NCBI GenBank assembly: GCA_964402115.1
Contig: CAYOBW010000008.1
Location: 5,489 to 69,488, forward strand
Source of the DNA: CAYOBW01 sp964402115
GTDB lineage: Bacteria; Verrucomicrobiota; Kiritimatiellia; UBA8416; CAYOBW01
Reading direction: 5' to 3'
DNA length: 64,000 bases
Shown here: positions 25,760 to 34,917 of the stretch, one piece after another
How the letters are laid out: every line of letters starts with the position of its first letter
Position numbering within the stretch: position 1 is the stretch's first letter
Position numbers and translations under genes: made by a program
The notes under the pieces: model-generated
What the model was told of the DNA's origin: nothing
What the model saw: the letters and a program-made list of their open reading frames with translations, nothing else
Database searches by the model: none

Positions 25760-27085
25760 TCAGCCCTCCATTCCGAGCGGCAGCCCCTGGCGCTGGTCCA
25801 CTTCGCGCCGGCTGACCAGGTTCTGGGTCCAGTAGACCAGCGCCATGAACGGCGACCGGCAGTTGGCCTGAACGTCCAGCCCGCGCCACGCCACGGACGA
25901 GAGGCGGTAGAAACGGTGGCGGTATTCCAGGCACAGCGCGCGCAACGCGGCGGGCGTCATCTGCTGCGGCTGGAAGGCAACGTCGCCAAAACGGTAGGCG
26001 GGATCGAGCCACCACGCCTCGTGCAAGAGCCGCCCTTCGGCCTGCAGCCGTGCGAAGAGCGGCGTGCCGGGAAACGGCACCAGGTGATTGAAGGCGGCAA
26101 AGAAGAAACGGTGCCGCAGGGCAAAATCGAGCGTGCGCCGGAACGTCTCCCGCGTGTCCGCGTCGTAGCCGAAGACGAACGTGGCATACAGGGCCAAGCC
26201 GTGCTCGCGAAAGCGGGCGATCGCGGCGGCGTAGTCGCCCGCCTGCAGGTTCACCCGCTTCCCCATTGCGCCCAGCGACCCGGCGTCCAGCGATTCGAAG
26301 CCCACCAGCACGCCCATGCAACCGCTGCGCTGCATCAACCTCAGCAACTCCCGATCCTGCGCCGCCTGCAAGCTCACCTGCCCGGCCCACCGGATGCGCA
26401 AGGGAATCAGCGCTTCCAGCAGGGCGCGCGCGCGGGCCGCGTCCACGACGATGTTGTCGTCCACGAAGAAGACCCGCCGCATGCGTTCGCGGCGGATCTC
26501 CTCCACGACCTCGGCTACCGGCCGGGCCCGGAAGGTCCGCTGGAAGTAGGCGGAAATGGAGCAGAACTCGCAGGCGTGGGGGCAGCCGCGCGCGGTTTCG
26601 ACCAGGGACAGCCCGAGGTAAGGCTTTCCCGCGTAGACGTCGCGCCGCGGAAACACGCCGCCCAGCGCGGGCCGCTGCGCGGCGGCATAGCGCGGCTGCA
26701 GTCGCCCCGCGGCGGCATCCGCCAGGACCGCCGGCCAGAGGCCTTCCGCTTCGCCCACCAGCACGGCGTCCGCATGCCGGGCCGCTTCGTCGGGCAACAG
26801 CGTGGCGTGGAAGCCACCGAGGACGACGGGCACGCCGAGACGCCGGTAGGCCGCGGCGATCTGGTAGGCGCGGCGCGCCGTGTAGGTCTCCACGTTGATG
26901 GCGACCAGGTCCGTGCCGGCGGCGTACGGAATCGCCTCCAGACGGTCATCGTGAAACGCAACCGACCAGGCTGCCGGCGTGAGCGCGGCCAGTTGCGCGA
27001 TCGCCAGGGGCTCCATGAGCCAGGACTGCGGATAGGCCTGGCCGGGCTCCCGCCCGACGCACGGCATGACGAACGTGACCTTCAT
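25760..27085 (-). CDS. B12-binding-type radical SAM protein (1 of 3 in cluster)
   Basis: A 441-residue enzyme. The N-terminal cobalamin-binding-like Rossmann domain (about 1-150) includes VPVVLGGFHATLLPDEAARHADAVLVGEAE. The radical SAM core has the cluster motif C168-x3-C172-x2-C175 (CPHACEFC), and FFVDDNIVVD follows. A C-terminal helical region ends near the stop. The DxHxxG cobalamin motif is not seen, as in many members that bind B12 base-off without His. Such enzymes catalyse methylations or ring contractions on unactivated carbons. GGGAG supports the ATG. It begins 85 nt after the NTF2-like gene. Confidence 0.9.
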   Translation of the reverse strand: MKVTFVMPCVGREPGQAYPQSWLMEPLAIAQLAALTPAAWSVAFHDDRLEAIPYAAGTDLVAINVETYTARRAYQIAAAYRRLGVPVVLGGFHATLLPDEAARHADAVLVGEAEGLWPAVLADAAAGRLQPRYAAAQRPALGGVFPRRDVYAGKPYLGLSLVETARGCPHACEFCSISAYFQRTFRARPVAEVVEEIRRERMRRVFFVDDNIVVDAARARALLEALIPLRIRWAGQVSLQAAQDRELLRLMQRSGCMGVLVGFESLDAGSLGAMGKRVNLQAGDYAAAIARFREHGLALYATFVFGYDADTRETFRRTLDFALRHRFFFAAFNHLVPFPGTPLFARLQAEGRLLHEAWWLDPAYRFGDVAFQPQQMTPAALRALCLEYRHRFYRLSSVAWRGLDVQANCRSPFMALVYWTQNLVSRREVDQRQGLPLGMEG

Positions 27086-27170
27086 GCGGCTCCCGAAACG
27101 GCCACGCCTGCCGGCAGGGCCATCTGGCGGACCACCGGCAGGCGCGGTGCGCGACTTTCCCGGTCGTGGT

Positions 27171-27737
27171 TTACTTTGCCGGATCCCAAGGCGATTTGCG
27201 AAGGTGCAGCGCCACGCCCAGCTTGCCCCAGAAGGACATGGACCTGGCGGTCAGGATCGGGTTGTCCATAAAGTTCACCCCGGCATGGACCGCGGCGATC
27301 TTCCACTCCCCGCCCTCCTTCACGACGGTGGCCGTCCAGCGGTTTGCCATCGTGAAAGCGCGATCGTCCTTCATCGTGTAGGTTTCCGTGGACTTGCCGA
27401 CGCAGTAACCCACGTTGTCGGAGAGGAACTTCGTCAGCGCGTCAGCCTCGGGCTTGATCTCGATCTTCTTCATCGGAGCATCCTTGCCCGCAAACACCTT
27501 GTCGTTAAAAGCCCGGAGCTGCTCGATGCTCGTAATCACCGTCTGGTCGATGGCGGTGAAGACGAACGGCTGCGCGAAGCAACCTTTCAGACCGTCCATA
27601 TCGCGCGCCTCGATGGCCTTGACCGCTTTCGCCAGCAAGCCACGCAGGGCCGCATGGTCCGCGTCGCGATTCGCCGCCTCCTGCCCCAGGCAGCACGAAG
27701 CCAGACACAGGGACGCCAGAACGACTGCACGTTTCAT
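27171..27737 (-). CDS. exported NTF2/SnoaL-like small protein
   Basis: A 188-residue protein with a short N-terminal signal (MKRAVVLASLCLASCCLGQ). LASC-C could be a lipobox, making it a lipoprotein. A SnoaL/NTF2-fold domain follows: LLAKAVKAIEARDMDGLKGCF, FVFTAIDQTVITSIEQLRAFNDKVF, WTATVVKEGGEWKIAAVHAGVNF. NTF2-like folds bind hydrophobic ligands or act as cyclases or isomerases. Its place inside the cluster suggests ligand binding for the product (inference). GGGAGG lies before the ATG. Confidence 0.78.
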   Translation of the reverse strand: MKRAVVLASLCLASCCLGQEAANRDADHAALRGLLAKAVKAIEARDMDGLKGCFAQPFVFTAIDQTVITSIEQLRAFNDKVFAGKDAPMKKIEIKPEADALTKFLSDNVGYCVGKSTETYTMKDDRAFTMANRWTATVVKEGGEWKIAAVHAGVNFMDNPILTARSMSFWGKLGVALHLRKSPWDPAK

Positions 27738-27807
27738 CCGCTACCTCCCTTGTTATACAAACAACCCCACCATACCGGTCGCACCTTAACAAAGTGCGCG
27801 GGCCCAC

Positions 27808-29043
27808 TCAACCGCCATCGTACCGCCCCGGGCCTTCCACCTTGTCCGCAATGCAGACCGGCACGAGCTCAGCCCCGCGCGCCACGGCATCCGGGCAGTT
27901 CCGGCAGTGGATGAGGCGCCCGTCGGGGCCGAGTTCCGCCGGACACTGGAACAGCAGCCGCTTCGCGCGCAAACGCACGCCCGGCCGGCCGGCCCGGCTC
28001 AGAAAGCCGAGATTCCCGGCGAGGTCGCCGCCCGTCAGCGCGTTGAAGAGCAACTGCCCCGCCAGTTGCCCGGGGCGCTGAGGCCGATACATCGGATAGC
28101 ACCCGTTCGCGCGGCGCGACAGCTCGACGAAGATCTTCTCGAAGCCGCTGGCCTTCAGCGGATGCCGCAGGACACGGTCGCCGGGGCCGAGGGCGGTGGC
28201 GACCAGAAACGAGAGCCAGCGCGGATCGGCGTCGCTCACGTTGGAACCGAGATAGGCGAACGGGCGGAGCCCGAAGCGCTCGCGGAGCAGTTGCTGCATG
28301 TCCAGATTCGTCAGGGTGTCGGCCCGCGGCGCCGCGGGATCGTTCCAGCGGCCGTGCAGCCCCTCCCGCAGGTTCCCGCGCACATCCCGGTAGTTCGCGT
28401 GGTCGCGGAAGAGCGTCACCAGCAGGTAGTGCGCGTGCGGCGAATGCAGCACGAAGGCGACCGCTTCTTGAATGTCGTCCAGCCGGTCCCCGTGCCCCGT
28501 GATGCTCAGCGCCACTTCGATGCCATGGCGGGCCGCGAGCTCTGCCTTCCCGGTCCGCAGGGCGGCCAGTTGGGAGGCGGTCGCCGCGACCGGAAGATCG
28601 GGCCGCCGCTGGCCCCGTTCGATGTGGAGGAAGAGGAGATCCAGCCCCGCTTCCCGCAGCCGGCCGGCGGCGTCGTCGTCGAGCAGCAGACCGTTCGTGA
28701 ACAGCTCCGCGCGCAACCCCCGCCGTACGATCAGCCGGATGACCTCGCGGATCCCGGGGTGCAGCAGGACTTCCCCGCCCACGATCGAGACGGACTGCAG
28801 GCGCCGGTGACGGCACAGGGTGTCCAGGTCCCGTTCGATCTCGGCCAACGAGCGCTGGTGAACCGTGCGGCGGTTGTAGCAGGCTGCGCAGGAGATGTTG
28901 CAGCCGCGCAGGATATCGAGAATGCCATGGGGCACGCTGTCCGCCCCCCAGGGCAGGTGCCAGGCGTCCGTCTTCGGCAGCGTTGTGCCTTTCGCCGCAA
29001 CCTTCACGACGGCAGGGTAGCGCAAACGCGGGGAAGGTGACAC
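27808..29043 (-). CDS. radical SAM protein (SPASM/MoaA-like)
   Basis: A 411-residue enzyme. C48-x3-C52-x2-C55 (CNISCAAC) binds the [4Fe-4S] cluster, followed by SIVGGEVLLHPG (the GGE motif). The C-terminus has Cys residues in QCPAEL, HCRNCPD and PVCIAD that may bind auxiliary clusters. The start codon is a GTG at 29043 with a weak ribosome site; a downstream start cannot be excluded. The upstream region contains repeat copy B, separating it from the 29212-32908 genes. Confidence 0.85.
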   Translation of the reverse strand: MSPSPRLRYPAVVKVAAKGTTLPKTDAWHLPWGADSVPHGILDILRGCNISCAACYNRRTVHQRSLAEIERDLDTLCRHRRLQSVSIVGGEVLLHPGIREVIRLIVRRGLRAELFTNGLLLDDDAAGRLREAGLDLLFLHIERGQRRPDLPVAATASQLAALRTGKAELAARHGIEVALSITGHGDRLDDIQEAVAFVLHSPHAHYLLVTLFRDHANYRDVRGNLREGLHGRWNDPAAPRADTLTNLDMQQLLRERFGLRPFAYLGSNVSDADPRWLSFLVATALGPGDRVLRHPLKASGFEKIFVELSRRANGCYPMYRPQRPGQLAGQLLFNALTGGDLAGNLGFLSRAGRPGVRLRAKRLLFQCPAELGPDGRLIHCRNCPDAVARGAELVPVCIADKVEGPGRYDGG

Positions 29044-29064
29044 CTGAAAGGTGACGGCTGCGTA

Positions 29065-29200
29065 GTGCCTCAGTCACGCAAGGGGGGCGCTAACGGCGGG
29101 GACCGCCGTCTCCACGCCTCGTCACCTGCCCACGCGATGGAGACGGCCGTCCCCGGCCGTTATGTGCCATGTAAGTCCCCCTGCGTCATTGATGCCTTAC
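29065..29200. mobile_element. MITE-like element, copy B (inverted orientation)
   Basis: Same family as the copy at 24523 but reversed: left end GTGCCTCAGTCACGCAAGG, right end CCCCCTGCGTCATTGATGCC. The internal pair GGCGGGGACCGCCGTCTCCA and TGGAGACGGCCGTCCCCGGC is conserved. Terminal repeats are more diverged and no clear target duplication is visible, so it looks like an older insertion. It lies between two radical SAM genes. Confidence 0.7.
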
Positions 29201-29211
29201 CCGGCGGCCGG

Positions 29212-30219
29212 CTACAGCCAGAGCGCGTCCCGGTGGAAGGCGCAGCGGGCGCAAAGCGGCGCCGACCCGTAGCTCCAGGCGCGCAAGTCCTCCCGCACCC
29301 GCCGATAGCGGTCGGAGTTGTACTGCGCCAGGAGGCTGCCTCCCGTCACGTTTCCCATGCTGGTCGCTCCGCCATAGTCGTGGCAACACATCAGCAGCTC
29401 GCCATTGGCCTGGACGTTCGCCTGCTTCCACGGAAACGGACAGGCCCGGAAGAACAGCGGCCCCAACCAGCGCCGCGCCATCTTGTGCGCGCGGGAGACC
29501 TTCGCTCGCAAACCGTCGTAGTTCTCCACACTGCCCAGCCGGTCGTTGCAGTCATAGCCAATCACCGCCGCGCCCCGTGCCTGCCACTTCTTCCGAAACG
29601 CCGCGAACTCGTCCGCGTTTTCCCTGAGCTTCAGGTAGCGTAGCACCACCAGCCGCTCGCCCGCCACGTCCAGCAACTGCGTCACGTTCGCCTCGAGCCG
29701 TTCGAAGGAAAGGCCCGGCATGAGCCGCCCGTAGGTCGCCGCCGTGGCGGCATTCATGCTCACGTTGACAACGTCGACACCCGCGGCGAACAGGGCCGCC
29801 GCCCGCTCCACGGCCAGCAGGCTCCCGTTCGTGGTGAGCTCGATGCCCCACGTGGCGCCGAGTTCCTCCTTCGCCCGCCGGACGAAGGCCTCCAGCCGCG
29901 GATCGAGCAGCGGTTCGTTCTGGAACGTCAGCACGAGCAGGCCCGCGCGACCCCAGGAGGCGATCTCCTTCACCAGCCGCTCGAAGCCGGCCTCCGGCAT
30001 GCGCTGTTCCGGCTGTGGGGCCAGCAGTCGCTGGTACGGGCACATGACGCACGCGCCATTGCAGCGGTTCAGCGTCTGGATCTGCACCATGCTGGGATAC
30101 ACCAGCCCCGTGCGGGCATCCGTCGTGTTGCGCAGGAACAGGCCGGTGCGGGAGAGGCGGTAGCGGGCTTCCGCCGCCAGTGCCCGCAGCCTGTTCCGCG
30201 TTGAGAGGCCGGTCTTCAT
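29212..30219 (-). CDS. radical SAM/SPASM-domain protein
   Basis: A 335-residue enzyme. The N-terminal motif C53-x3-C57-x2-C60 (CNGACVMC) lies in a short extension. The core has LVLTFQNEPLLDPR. The C-terminal SPASM-like domain has Cys in ACPFPW, LMCCHDYGG and LCARCAFH for auxiliary Fe-S clusters, as in enzymes that mature peptides or sugars. The ATG at 30219 overlaps the upstream B12-radical SAM stop (ATGA), so the frame's longer upstream extension to 30603 is rejected. Confidence 0.88.
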   Translation of the reverse strand: MKTGLSTRNRLRALAAEARYRLSRTGLFLRNTTDARTGLVYPSMVQIQTLNRCNGACVMCPYQRLLAPQPEQRMPEAGFERLVKEIASWGRAGLLVLTFQNEPLLDPRLEAFVRRAKEELGATWGIELTTNGSLLAVERAAALFAAGVDVVNVSMNAATAATYGRLMPGLSFERLEANVTQLLDVAGERLVVLRYLKLRENADEFAAFRKKWQARGAAVIGYDCNDRLGSVENYDGLRAKVSRAHKMARRWLGPLFFRACPFPWKQANVQANGELLMCCHDYGGATSMGNVTGGSLLAQYNSDRYRRVREDLRAWSYGSAPLCARCAFHRDALWL

Positions 30220-31508
30220 GCTTCCAGCGCGGCGGCCCGCTCCTGGAAACGGCCGGACTGGAGGTTCGACGCGAACACAAGCGGTTTCGTCAGGTACGGC
30301 GGGCCGGCCAGCCGGCGCAGGACGGAAGGCAGGCGATAGGTCTCCCGCCAGACGCGCCCGAAACCGTCCTGCAGCTCGGCCGCGCTCATCCGCGACGGTT
30401 GAAACACCACATGCCGCCCATTGTAGCGGGACCAGTCGTGCGTCAGGATGCGGCCCTCGCGCTCCAGCCGCTTGTAGGCGTCCGTCCCGGGGAAGGGCGT
30501 GAAGATCGTGTAGTGCACGTAGTCTATCCCGGCGGAGGTCGCGAACCGCACGGTCTCCTCGAACACGGACTTCTCGTCCGTGTCGAAACCCAGCACGAAG
30601 CACCCTTCGACGATCAGCCCCCGGTCATGCAGCAGCCGGATCGTGTCGCGGTACGCCGACACCTGGTTGAATGTCTTTCCCGCGCTCTCGAGTGCCGCCT
30701 GGTTGATGGACTCGAACCCGACGAGCAGCCCCTTGCAGCCGCTGGCCGCCATGAGGTCCAGCAGGTCCGGATGGGCGCTCACCTCGACCGTGGCGCAGCC
30801 GACCCACCACTTCCGCAGGGCGCGCAGCTTGCCGAAGAACTCGTAGGCCAGCGGCAGGTCCGTCACCAGGTTCGGATCCAGGAAGCTGATCATCTTGCCC
30901 GGCAGGCGCGCGATCTCCGCCAGCACGTCGTCGGCCGGGCGCGAAATCGTTGCGGTGTAGAGCGACCGGCTGGCGCAGTACTCGCACTTGTTGCCGCAAC
31001 CGCGCACGAGCTCGACCGTGTCGGGCTGCATGTACCGCGAGCGTTTCACGAAGCGGCGGTCTGGTACGACGTAGCCGGCGGGCGGCCGGGTGGCGCGGTA
31101 CTGGGGCCTGAGCCGGCCGGCGGCGGCATCCCGCAGGAGGGCCGGCCAGGTTTCCTCCGCATAGCCGATCGCCACGGCATCCGCGTGCAGCGCCGCTTCG
31201 TCCGGCAGCACGCTGGCATGCACGCCGCCCAGCACCACCTTGACGCCGCGCGCGCGGAACCGGTCGGCGATCTCGTACGCGCGCCCGATGGTCCCGGTGA
31301 TCCCGGTCACCGCCACCAGGTCAGCCGGCGCGGCGAAGTCCACGCGCTCGATCATCTCATCGACGACCGCCACCTCGCAGCCGAGGTCCGGCGGCACGAG
31401 CGCGGCGAGCGTCGGCATGGTCAGGGGCGCGTAGCGCAGCGCCTTGCCGTAGATCCCGGTCTCGGCCCGGTGTACGATAGCCTGCGGATGGATGAGGAGC
31501 ACGTTCAA
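30216..31508 (-). CDS. B12-binding-type radical SAM protein (2 of 3)
   Basis: A 430-residue enzyme. The cobalamin-binding-type N-domain includes VKVVLGGVHASVLPDEAALHADAVAIGYAEE, then ELVRGCGNKCEYC for the Fe-S cluster (CxxxCxxC). The start is taken as TTG at 31508, whose TTGA overlaps the previous gene's stop in the same way as the ATGA junctions nearby and begins M(L)NVLLIHPQ. A GTG at 31502 is the alternative. An upstream open frame to 31742 is the previous gene in another phase. Closely similar to the next gene upstream, suggesting duplication. Confidence 0.88.
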   Translation of the reverse strand: MNVLLIHPQAIVHRAETGIYGKALRYAPLTMPTLAALVPPDLGCEVAVVDEMIERVDFAAPADLVAVTGITGTIGRAYEIADRFRARGVKVVLGGVHASVLPDEAALHADAVAIGYAEETWPALLRDAAAGRLRPQYRATRPPAGYVVPDRRFVKRSRYMQPDTVELVRGCGNKCEYCASRSLYTATISRPADDVLAEIARLPGKMISFLDPNLVTDLPLAYEFFGKLRALRKWWVGCATVEVSAHPDLLDLMAASGCKGLLVGFESINQAALESAGKTFNQVSAYRDTIRLLHDRGLIVEGCFVLGFDTDEKSVFEETVRFATSAGIDYVHYTIFTPFPGTDAYKRLEREGRILTHDWSRYNGRHVVFQPSRMSAAELQDGFGRVWRETYRLPSVLRRLAGPPYLTKPLVFASNLQSGRFQERAAALEA

Positions 31509-32908
31509 GGCGCCACCGCCACCGGTTGCGCGGCGAGAAACGCATCCGTCCAGTCCGCGTCCGCGGGCCGCCGCCCCGGGTTGTCCGTGGTATAGGGCCG
31601 GGCGAAGCGCGCTTCCCCGTCCAGGCGCCGCACGAAGATCCGGTACGCCAGGTTGCCCACGAGATTCACGGCCGACGTGAGGCGAAAGCCGGCCACGCGT
31701 GGCAGCACGTGGGACAGGCGGAAGGTTTCCCGGTAGGCCCACTTGAATCCGGCATACAGCTCCTCCGGCGACAGGCGGCCCGGCCGACAGACCACGTGCA
31801 TGGTGTCGTAGTCATCCCAGTTATAGCTCAGCATGCGCCCTTCCTGCTCCATGCGCCGGTAGAGCACGGTGCCGGGATACGGCGTGTAGATCGAATAGCG
31901 GGGAATATCGATCTTCAGGCTGAGCACCTGTTCGACCGTGTCCCGGAAGACCCCCGGTCCGTCCTCGTCGAGCCCGAACACGAAGCACCCTTGCACGGTG
32001 ATGCCATGCCGGTGCAGGGCCTCCACGACCTCCCGGTACGCCTGCGCCTTGTTGAAGCCCTTGTGGATGCCCAACAGGCTGGACTGGTTGACGGACTCGA
32101 AGCCCAGCAGCAGATACACGCAACCGCTCCGGGCCATGAGATCGAGCAACTCCGCGTCGCGCGCGACGTCCACCGTGGCCAGTCCGCCCCATTTCTTCCG
32201 CAGCGGGATGAGGGCGGTGAACAGCTCCTTCGCGTACTCGATGTCGTCCACCAGGCTGACGTCGTTGAAGCCGATGTAGCGATCCGGGATGCTGCGGACA
32301 TCCGCAACCACGTCCGCAATGGGACGCTTGTAGTAGTGCTTCCAGACGACCGGCACCGTGCAGAAATCGCAGACCCGCCGGCAACCGCGCGTGGCATGCA
32401 CGGTGTTGGGCAGCATGTAGCCGCTCTTGCGCAACAGGCCGCGGGCGGGGGTCGGCACCCCCGCGAGGATACCGTCCGCCGGTTCCTCCCCGCGGTACAC
32501 GCGCGCCAGCCGGCCGGCGCGGAAATCCGCCAGCAGGCGGGGCCACGCGGTTTCCGCCATGCCGATGACCACCGCGTCGGCATGCCGCGCCGCCTCGCCC
32601 GGCAGGATGGACACATGGACGCCGCCGAGCACAACCGGGATGCCGCGCCGGCGATAGCGGTCCGCGAGGCCATACGCTGCGTTCGCCGTGCCGGTGATGG
32701 CGCTGATACCCACGAGATCGGCATCCGCAGCCAGGGGAACGGGGTCCACGCTGCCGTCCACAATGCGGACGTGCACGTCCCGATCCTGAGCCTGTGCCAG
32801 CGCAGCCAGGGTGGTCAGGGAAAGCGGAGCCTCGCGCATGGACCGGACGTGCCCCCCGATCCTCAGCTTGTGCATGTGCGCGTCCGGTTGCAGCAGGAGG
32901 ATTCTCAT
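31505..32908 (-). CDS. B12-binding-type radical SAM protein (3 of 3)
   Basis: A 467-residue enzyme, first of the cluster. The N-terminal MRILLLQPDAHMHKLRIGGH and IPVVLGGVHVSILPGEAARHADAVVIGMAE form a cobalamin-type domain. ATRGCRRVCDFCTVP carries the CxxxCxxC cluster. The C-terminus has the GYxWxxx-like helices seen in B12 radical SAM proteins with DUF4070-like tails. It overlaps the following TTG-start gene by 4 nt. A 42-bp palindrome lies upstream at 33030-33071. Confidence 0.9.
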   Translation of the reverse strand: MRILLLQPDAHMHKLRIGGHVRSMREAPLSLTTLAALAQAQDRDVHVRIVDGSVDPVPLAADADLVGISAITGTANAAYGLADRYRRRGIPVVLGGVHVSILPGEAARHADAVVIGMAETAWPRLLADFRAGRLARVYRGEEPADGILAGVPTPARGLLRKSGYMLPNTVHATRGCRRVCDFCTVPVVWKHYYKRPIADVVADVRSIPDRYIGFNDVSLVDDIEYAKELFTALIPLRKKWGGLATVDVARDAELLDLMARSGCVYLLLGFESVNQSSLLGIHKGFNKAQAYREVVEALHRHGITVQGCFVFGLDEDGPGVFRDTVEQVLSLKIDIPRYSIYTPYPGTVLYRRMEQEGRMLSYNWDDYDTMHVVCRPGRLSPEELYAGFKWAYRETFRLSHVLPRVAGFRLTSAVNLVGNLAYRIFVRRLDGEARFARPYTTDNPGRRPADADWTDAFLAAQPVAVAP

Positions 32909-33029
32909 GAATGGCGCCCTGGTCGCAAAGTCACAGCCGGCATCGTCCCCATGGAGTCAAGTTAGACGGAGATGGGATAACGTGCAAGGTGCAAAGCGCC
33001 CCCGCGTTCGGACCTTTGCCTGCAACGCC

Positions 33030-33071
33030 GCCCGCGACTCCCACACTTTGCAAAGTGTGGGAGTCGCGGGC
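33030..33071. promoter_or_regulatory. perfect 42-bp spacerless palindrome between divergent genes
   Basis: Two 21-bp arms meet with no loop (33030-33050 and 33051-33071): outer part GCCCGCGACTCCCACACTTT, centre TTTGCAAA. It lies between the radical SAM cluster (minus strand, from 32908) and the FHA kinase (plus strand, from 33171). It may be an operator for a dimeric regulator or a cruciform/repeat element; which is not decidable here. Confidence 0.6.
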
Positions 33072-33170
33072 ACCTGAGTGGTTACGCACCCCCATTGAAA
33101 TGCCCGAGCGGATCGCGGGCTTGCGCGCGGTCGGCCATCGCGCTATCTTCCGTCGGCAACGGAGGTCAAC

Positions 33171-34805
33171 ATGCAGCTCGAAATCGTGTCCGCGCCGGGC
33201 GCCGGAACGGCAGCCGCGTACACCTTCCCGAACGAGCGCGCGGTCATCATCGGCCGCGACGCGGCCTGCGACGTGCACCTGGACGATGAACAGTGCTCCC
33301 GCCGCCACGCGCGGCTGGCCGGCGAGCAGGGCGCCGTGACCGTGGTCGACCTGGGCAGCACGAACGGCGTCTTCGTCAACGGCGCACGCTGTTACCGCCG
33401 TGCGCTCGCACCTGGGGATGAGCTGCGGGTCGGGCACACCGTGCTGCGCATCAGCGGCGTGCCGTCGCCCGCCAACCGCACCGCCGATCTCAGCATCACC
33501 GAGCGGCCGGCTTCCGTGGTCGTCTCGCTGCACCATGAGCAGGCCAACCTGCTGGGCGCCACCGCGACGCCGCTGGCGTCCGCGGAGGGGGGGGAGGAGA
33601 ACCGGCTCCTGCGCGAGCTGTGCGAGATCACGCAGACGGTGGCCGCGTCCCCGGACCCGTCCGCGGCCATGCGGGCCGTGCTGGAGCAGACGCGCGAGCG
33701 GCTGCACGCGGACACGGCCTGCGTGCTGGTGCGCGGCGAGGACGGGGCGTGGGCGGTCCGGCACGTGGCGAGCGGCGCCACCCGGCTCGAACGGATCGTC
33801 GTGAGCCAGACGATCATTCAGGCCGCGCTCCAGGAGGGCATGGCCATCCTCAGCGATGACCCGCAGAACGACGCGCGTTTCTCGCCGAGCGCCAGCATCG
33901 TCGGGCAGAACCTCGCCACGGCCATGTGCGCGCCGATCAAGGTCAAGGACGCGTTCGTCGGCGTGCTCTTCCTGGACCGCCGCGAGCGGGGCGGCGTGTT
34001 CAAGCCCATGGATCTGCGGTTCGCCGTGACCGTGGGCAACCTGCTGGGCCTGCTGCTGGAGAAGGAGCAGATGCAGGCCGAGGCGCGGCAGCGCGAGCGG
34101 CTGGCGACGATCGGCGAGGTCATGGCCGGGCTGGCGCACTGCGTGAAGAACATCCTCGCCGCGCTCAAGTTCAGCGTCGGCGCCCTGCAGCGCGCGATCG
34201 AGAAGCCGGACCTCGCGGCGGCGGGCGGCTTCCTGGGCCATGTCACGACGCAGGAGCAGCGGATTTCCGACCTCGTGCTGGACATGCTGACGTACGCCAA
34301 GGAGCGCGTGCCGGAGCGCGCCGAGGTGGACCTCGGCCGCCTGCTCGAGAGCGTGGCCGCGCCGCTCCGGGCCCAGTGGGCCGAGGACGGCATCGGCCTG
34401 CGGCTCGCGAGCGACCCGGCCTGCCCGCGGATCCTGGCCGAGGAGCACGCCCTCTACCGGGTCTTCCTGAATCTCTTCGGCAATGCGCGCGATGCCATCC
34501 GGGCACGGGGCGATGCCCCGCTCAAGGAGCTCGCGGTCACGGCTATGCCGACCGCGGACGGCGCCGGCGTCGAGGTGCGGCTGCGCGATACCGGCACGGG
34601 CATTCCGGCCGACCGGCTGGAGCGCATCTTCGACCCCTTCTACTCGACGAAGGGCTCGGGCGGCACCGGCCTCGGGCTGGCCGTCTCGCGCAAAATCGTG
34701 CGCGAACACGGCGGCGAGATCTCCGTGGAGTCGTGCCCGGGCGCATGGACGGAGTTCCGGGTGCGGCTGCCGGTGGGACACGGCGCCGCGCCCGAATCAC
34801 CTTGA
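33171..34805 (+). CDS. soluble FHA-GAF sensor histidine kinase
   Basis: A 544-residue cytoplasmic kinase. The FHA domain (about 20-95) has GRD at 28-30, SRRHA at 43-47 and GSTNG at 62-66, so it binds phospho-Thr peptides. A GAF domain spans about 150-295. The kinase core has phosphoacceptor H323 in MAGLAHCVKNILAALK, N-box LNLFGNARDAI, DTGTGIP and GGTGLGL. No TM helix and no response regulator gene follow. FHA-GAF-kinase layouts suggest crosstalk between Ser/Thr phosphorylation and two-component signalling. GGAGG precedes the ATG. Confidence 0.88.
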   Translation: MQLEIVSAPGAGTAAAYTFPNERAVIIGRDAACDVHLDDEQCSRRHARLAGEQGAVTVVDLGSTNGVFVNGARCYRRALAPGDELRVGHTVLRISGVPSPANRTADLSITERPASVVVSLHHEQANLLGATATPLASAEGGEENRLLRELCEITQTVAASPDPSAAMRAVLEQTRERLHADTACVLVRGEDGAWAVRHVASGATRLERIVVSQTIIQAALQEGMAILSDDPQNDARFSPSASIVGQNLATAMCAPIKVKDAFVGVLFLDRRERGGVFKPMDLRFAVTVGNLLGLLLEKEQMQAEARQRERLATIGEVMAGLAHCVKNILAALKFSVGALQRAIEKPDLAAAGGFLGHVTTQEQRISDLVLDMLTYAKERVPERAEVDLGRLLESVAAPLRAQWAEDGIGLRLASDPACPRILAEEHALYRVFLNLFGNARDAIRARGDAPLKELAVTAMPTADGAGVEVRLRDTGTGIPADRLERIFDPFYSTKGSGGTGLGLAVSRKIVREHGGEISVESCPGAWTEFRVRLPVGHGAAPESP

Positions 34806-34917
34806 TCGCCGCCCATGCCGCGCCTATGCTGCCCGAACATAAGTGGGAGCCGAGGATCGGCCACGCCGGACGGCGCGGCGTGCAGGTGCGGTTCCCCGTG
34901 CAAGGGGAGGCGGAGCG

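Noticed and set aside
22017..32908. RiPP (ribosomal peptide) cluster
   Set aside because: No precursor-peptide gene or leader-binding (RRE) domain was seen beside the radical SAM genes, despite two SPASM-like proteins. A short precursor missed by eye cannot be excluded.
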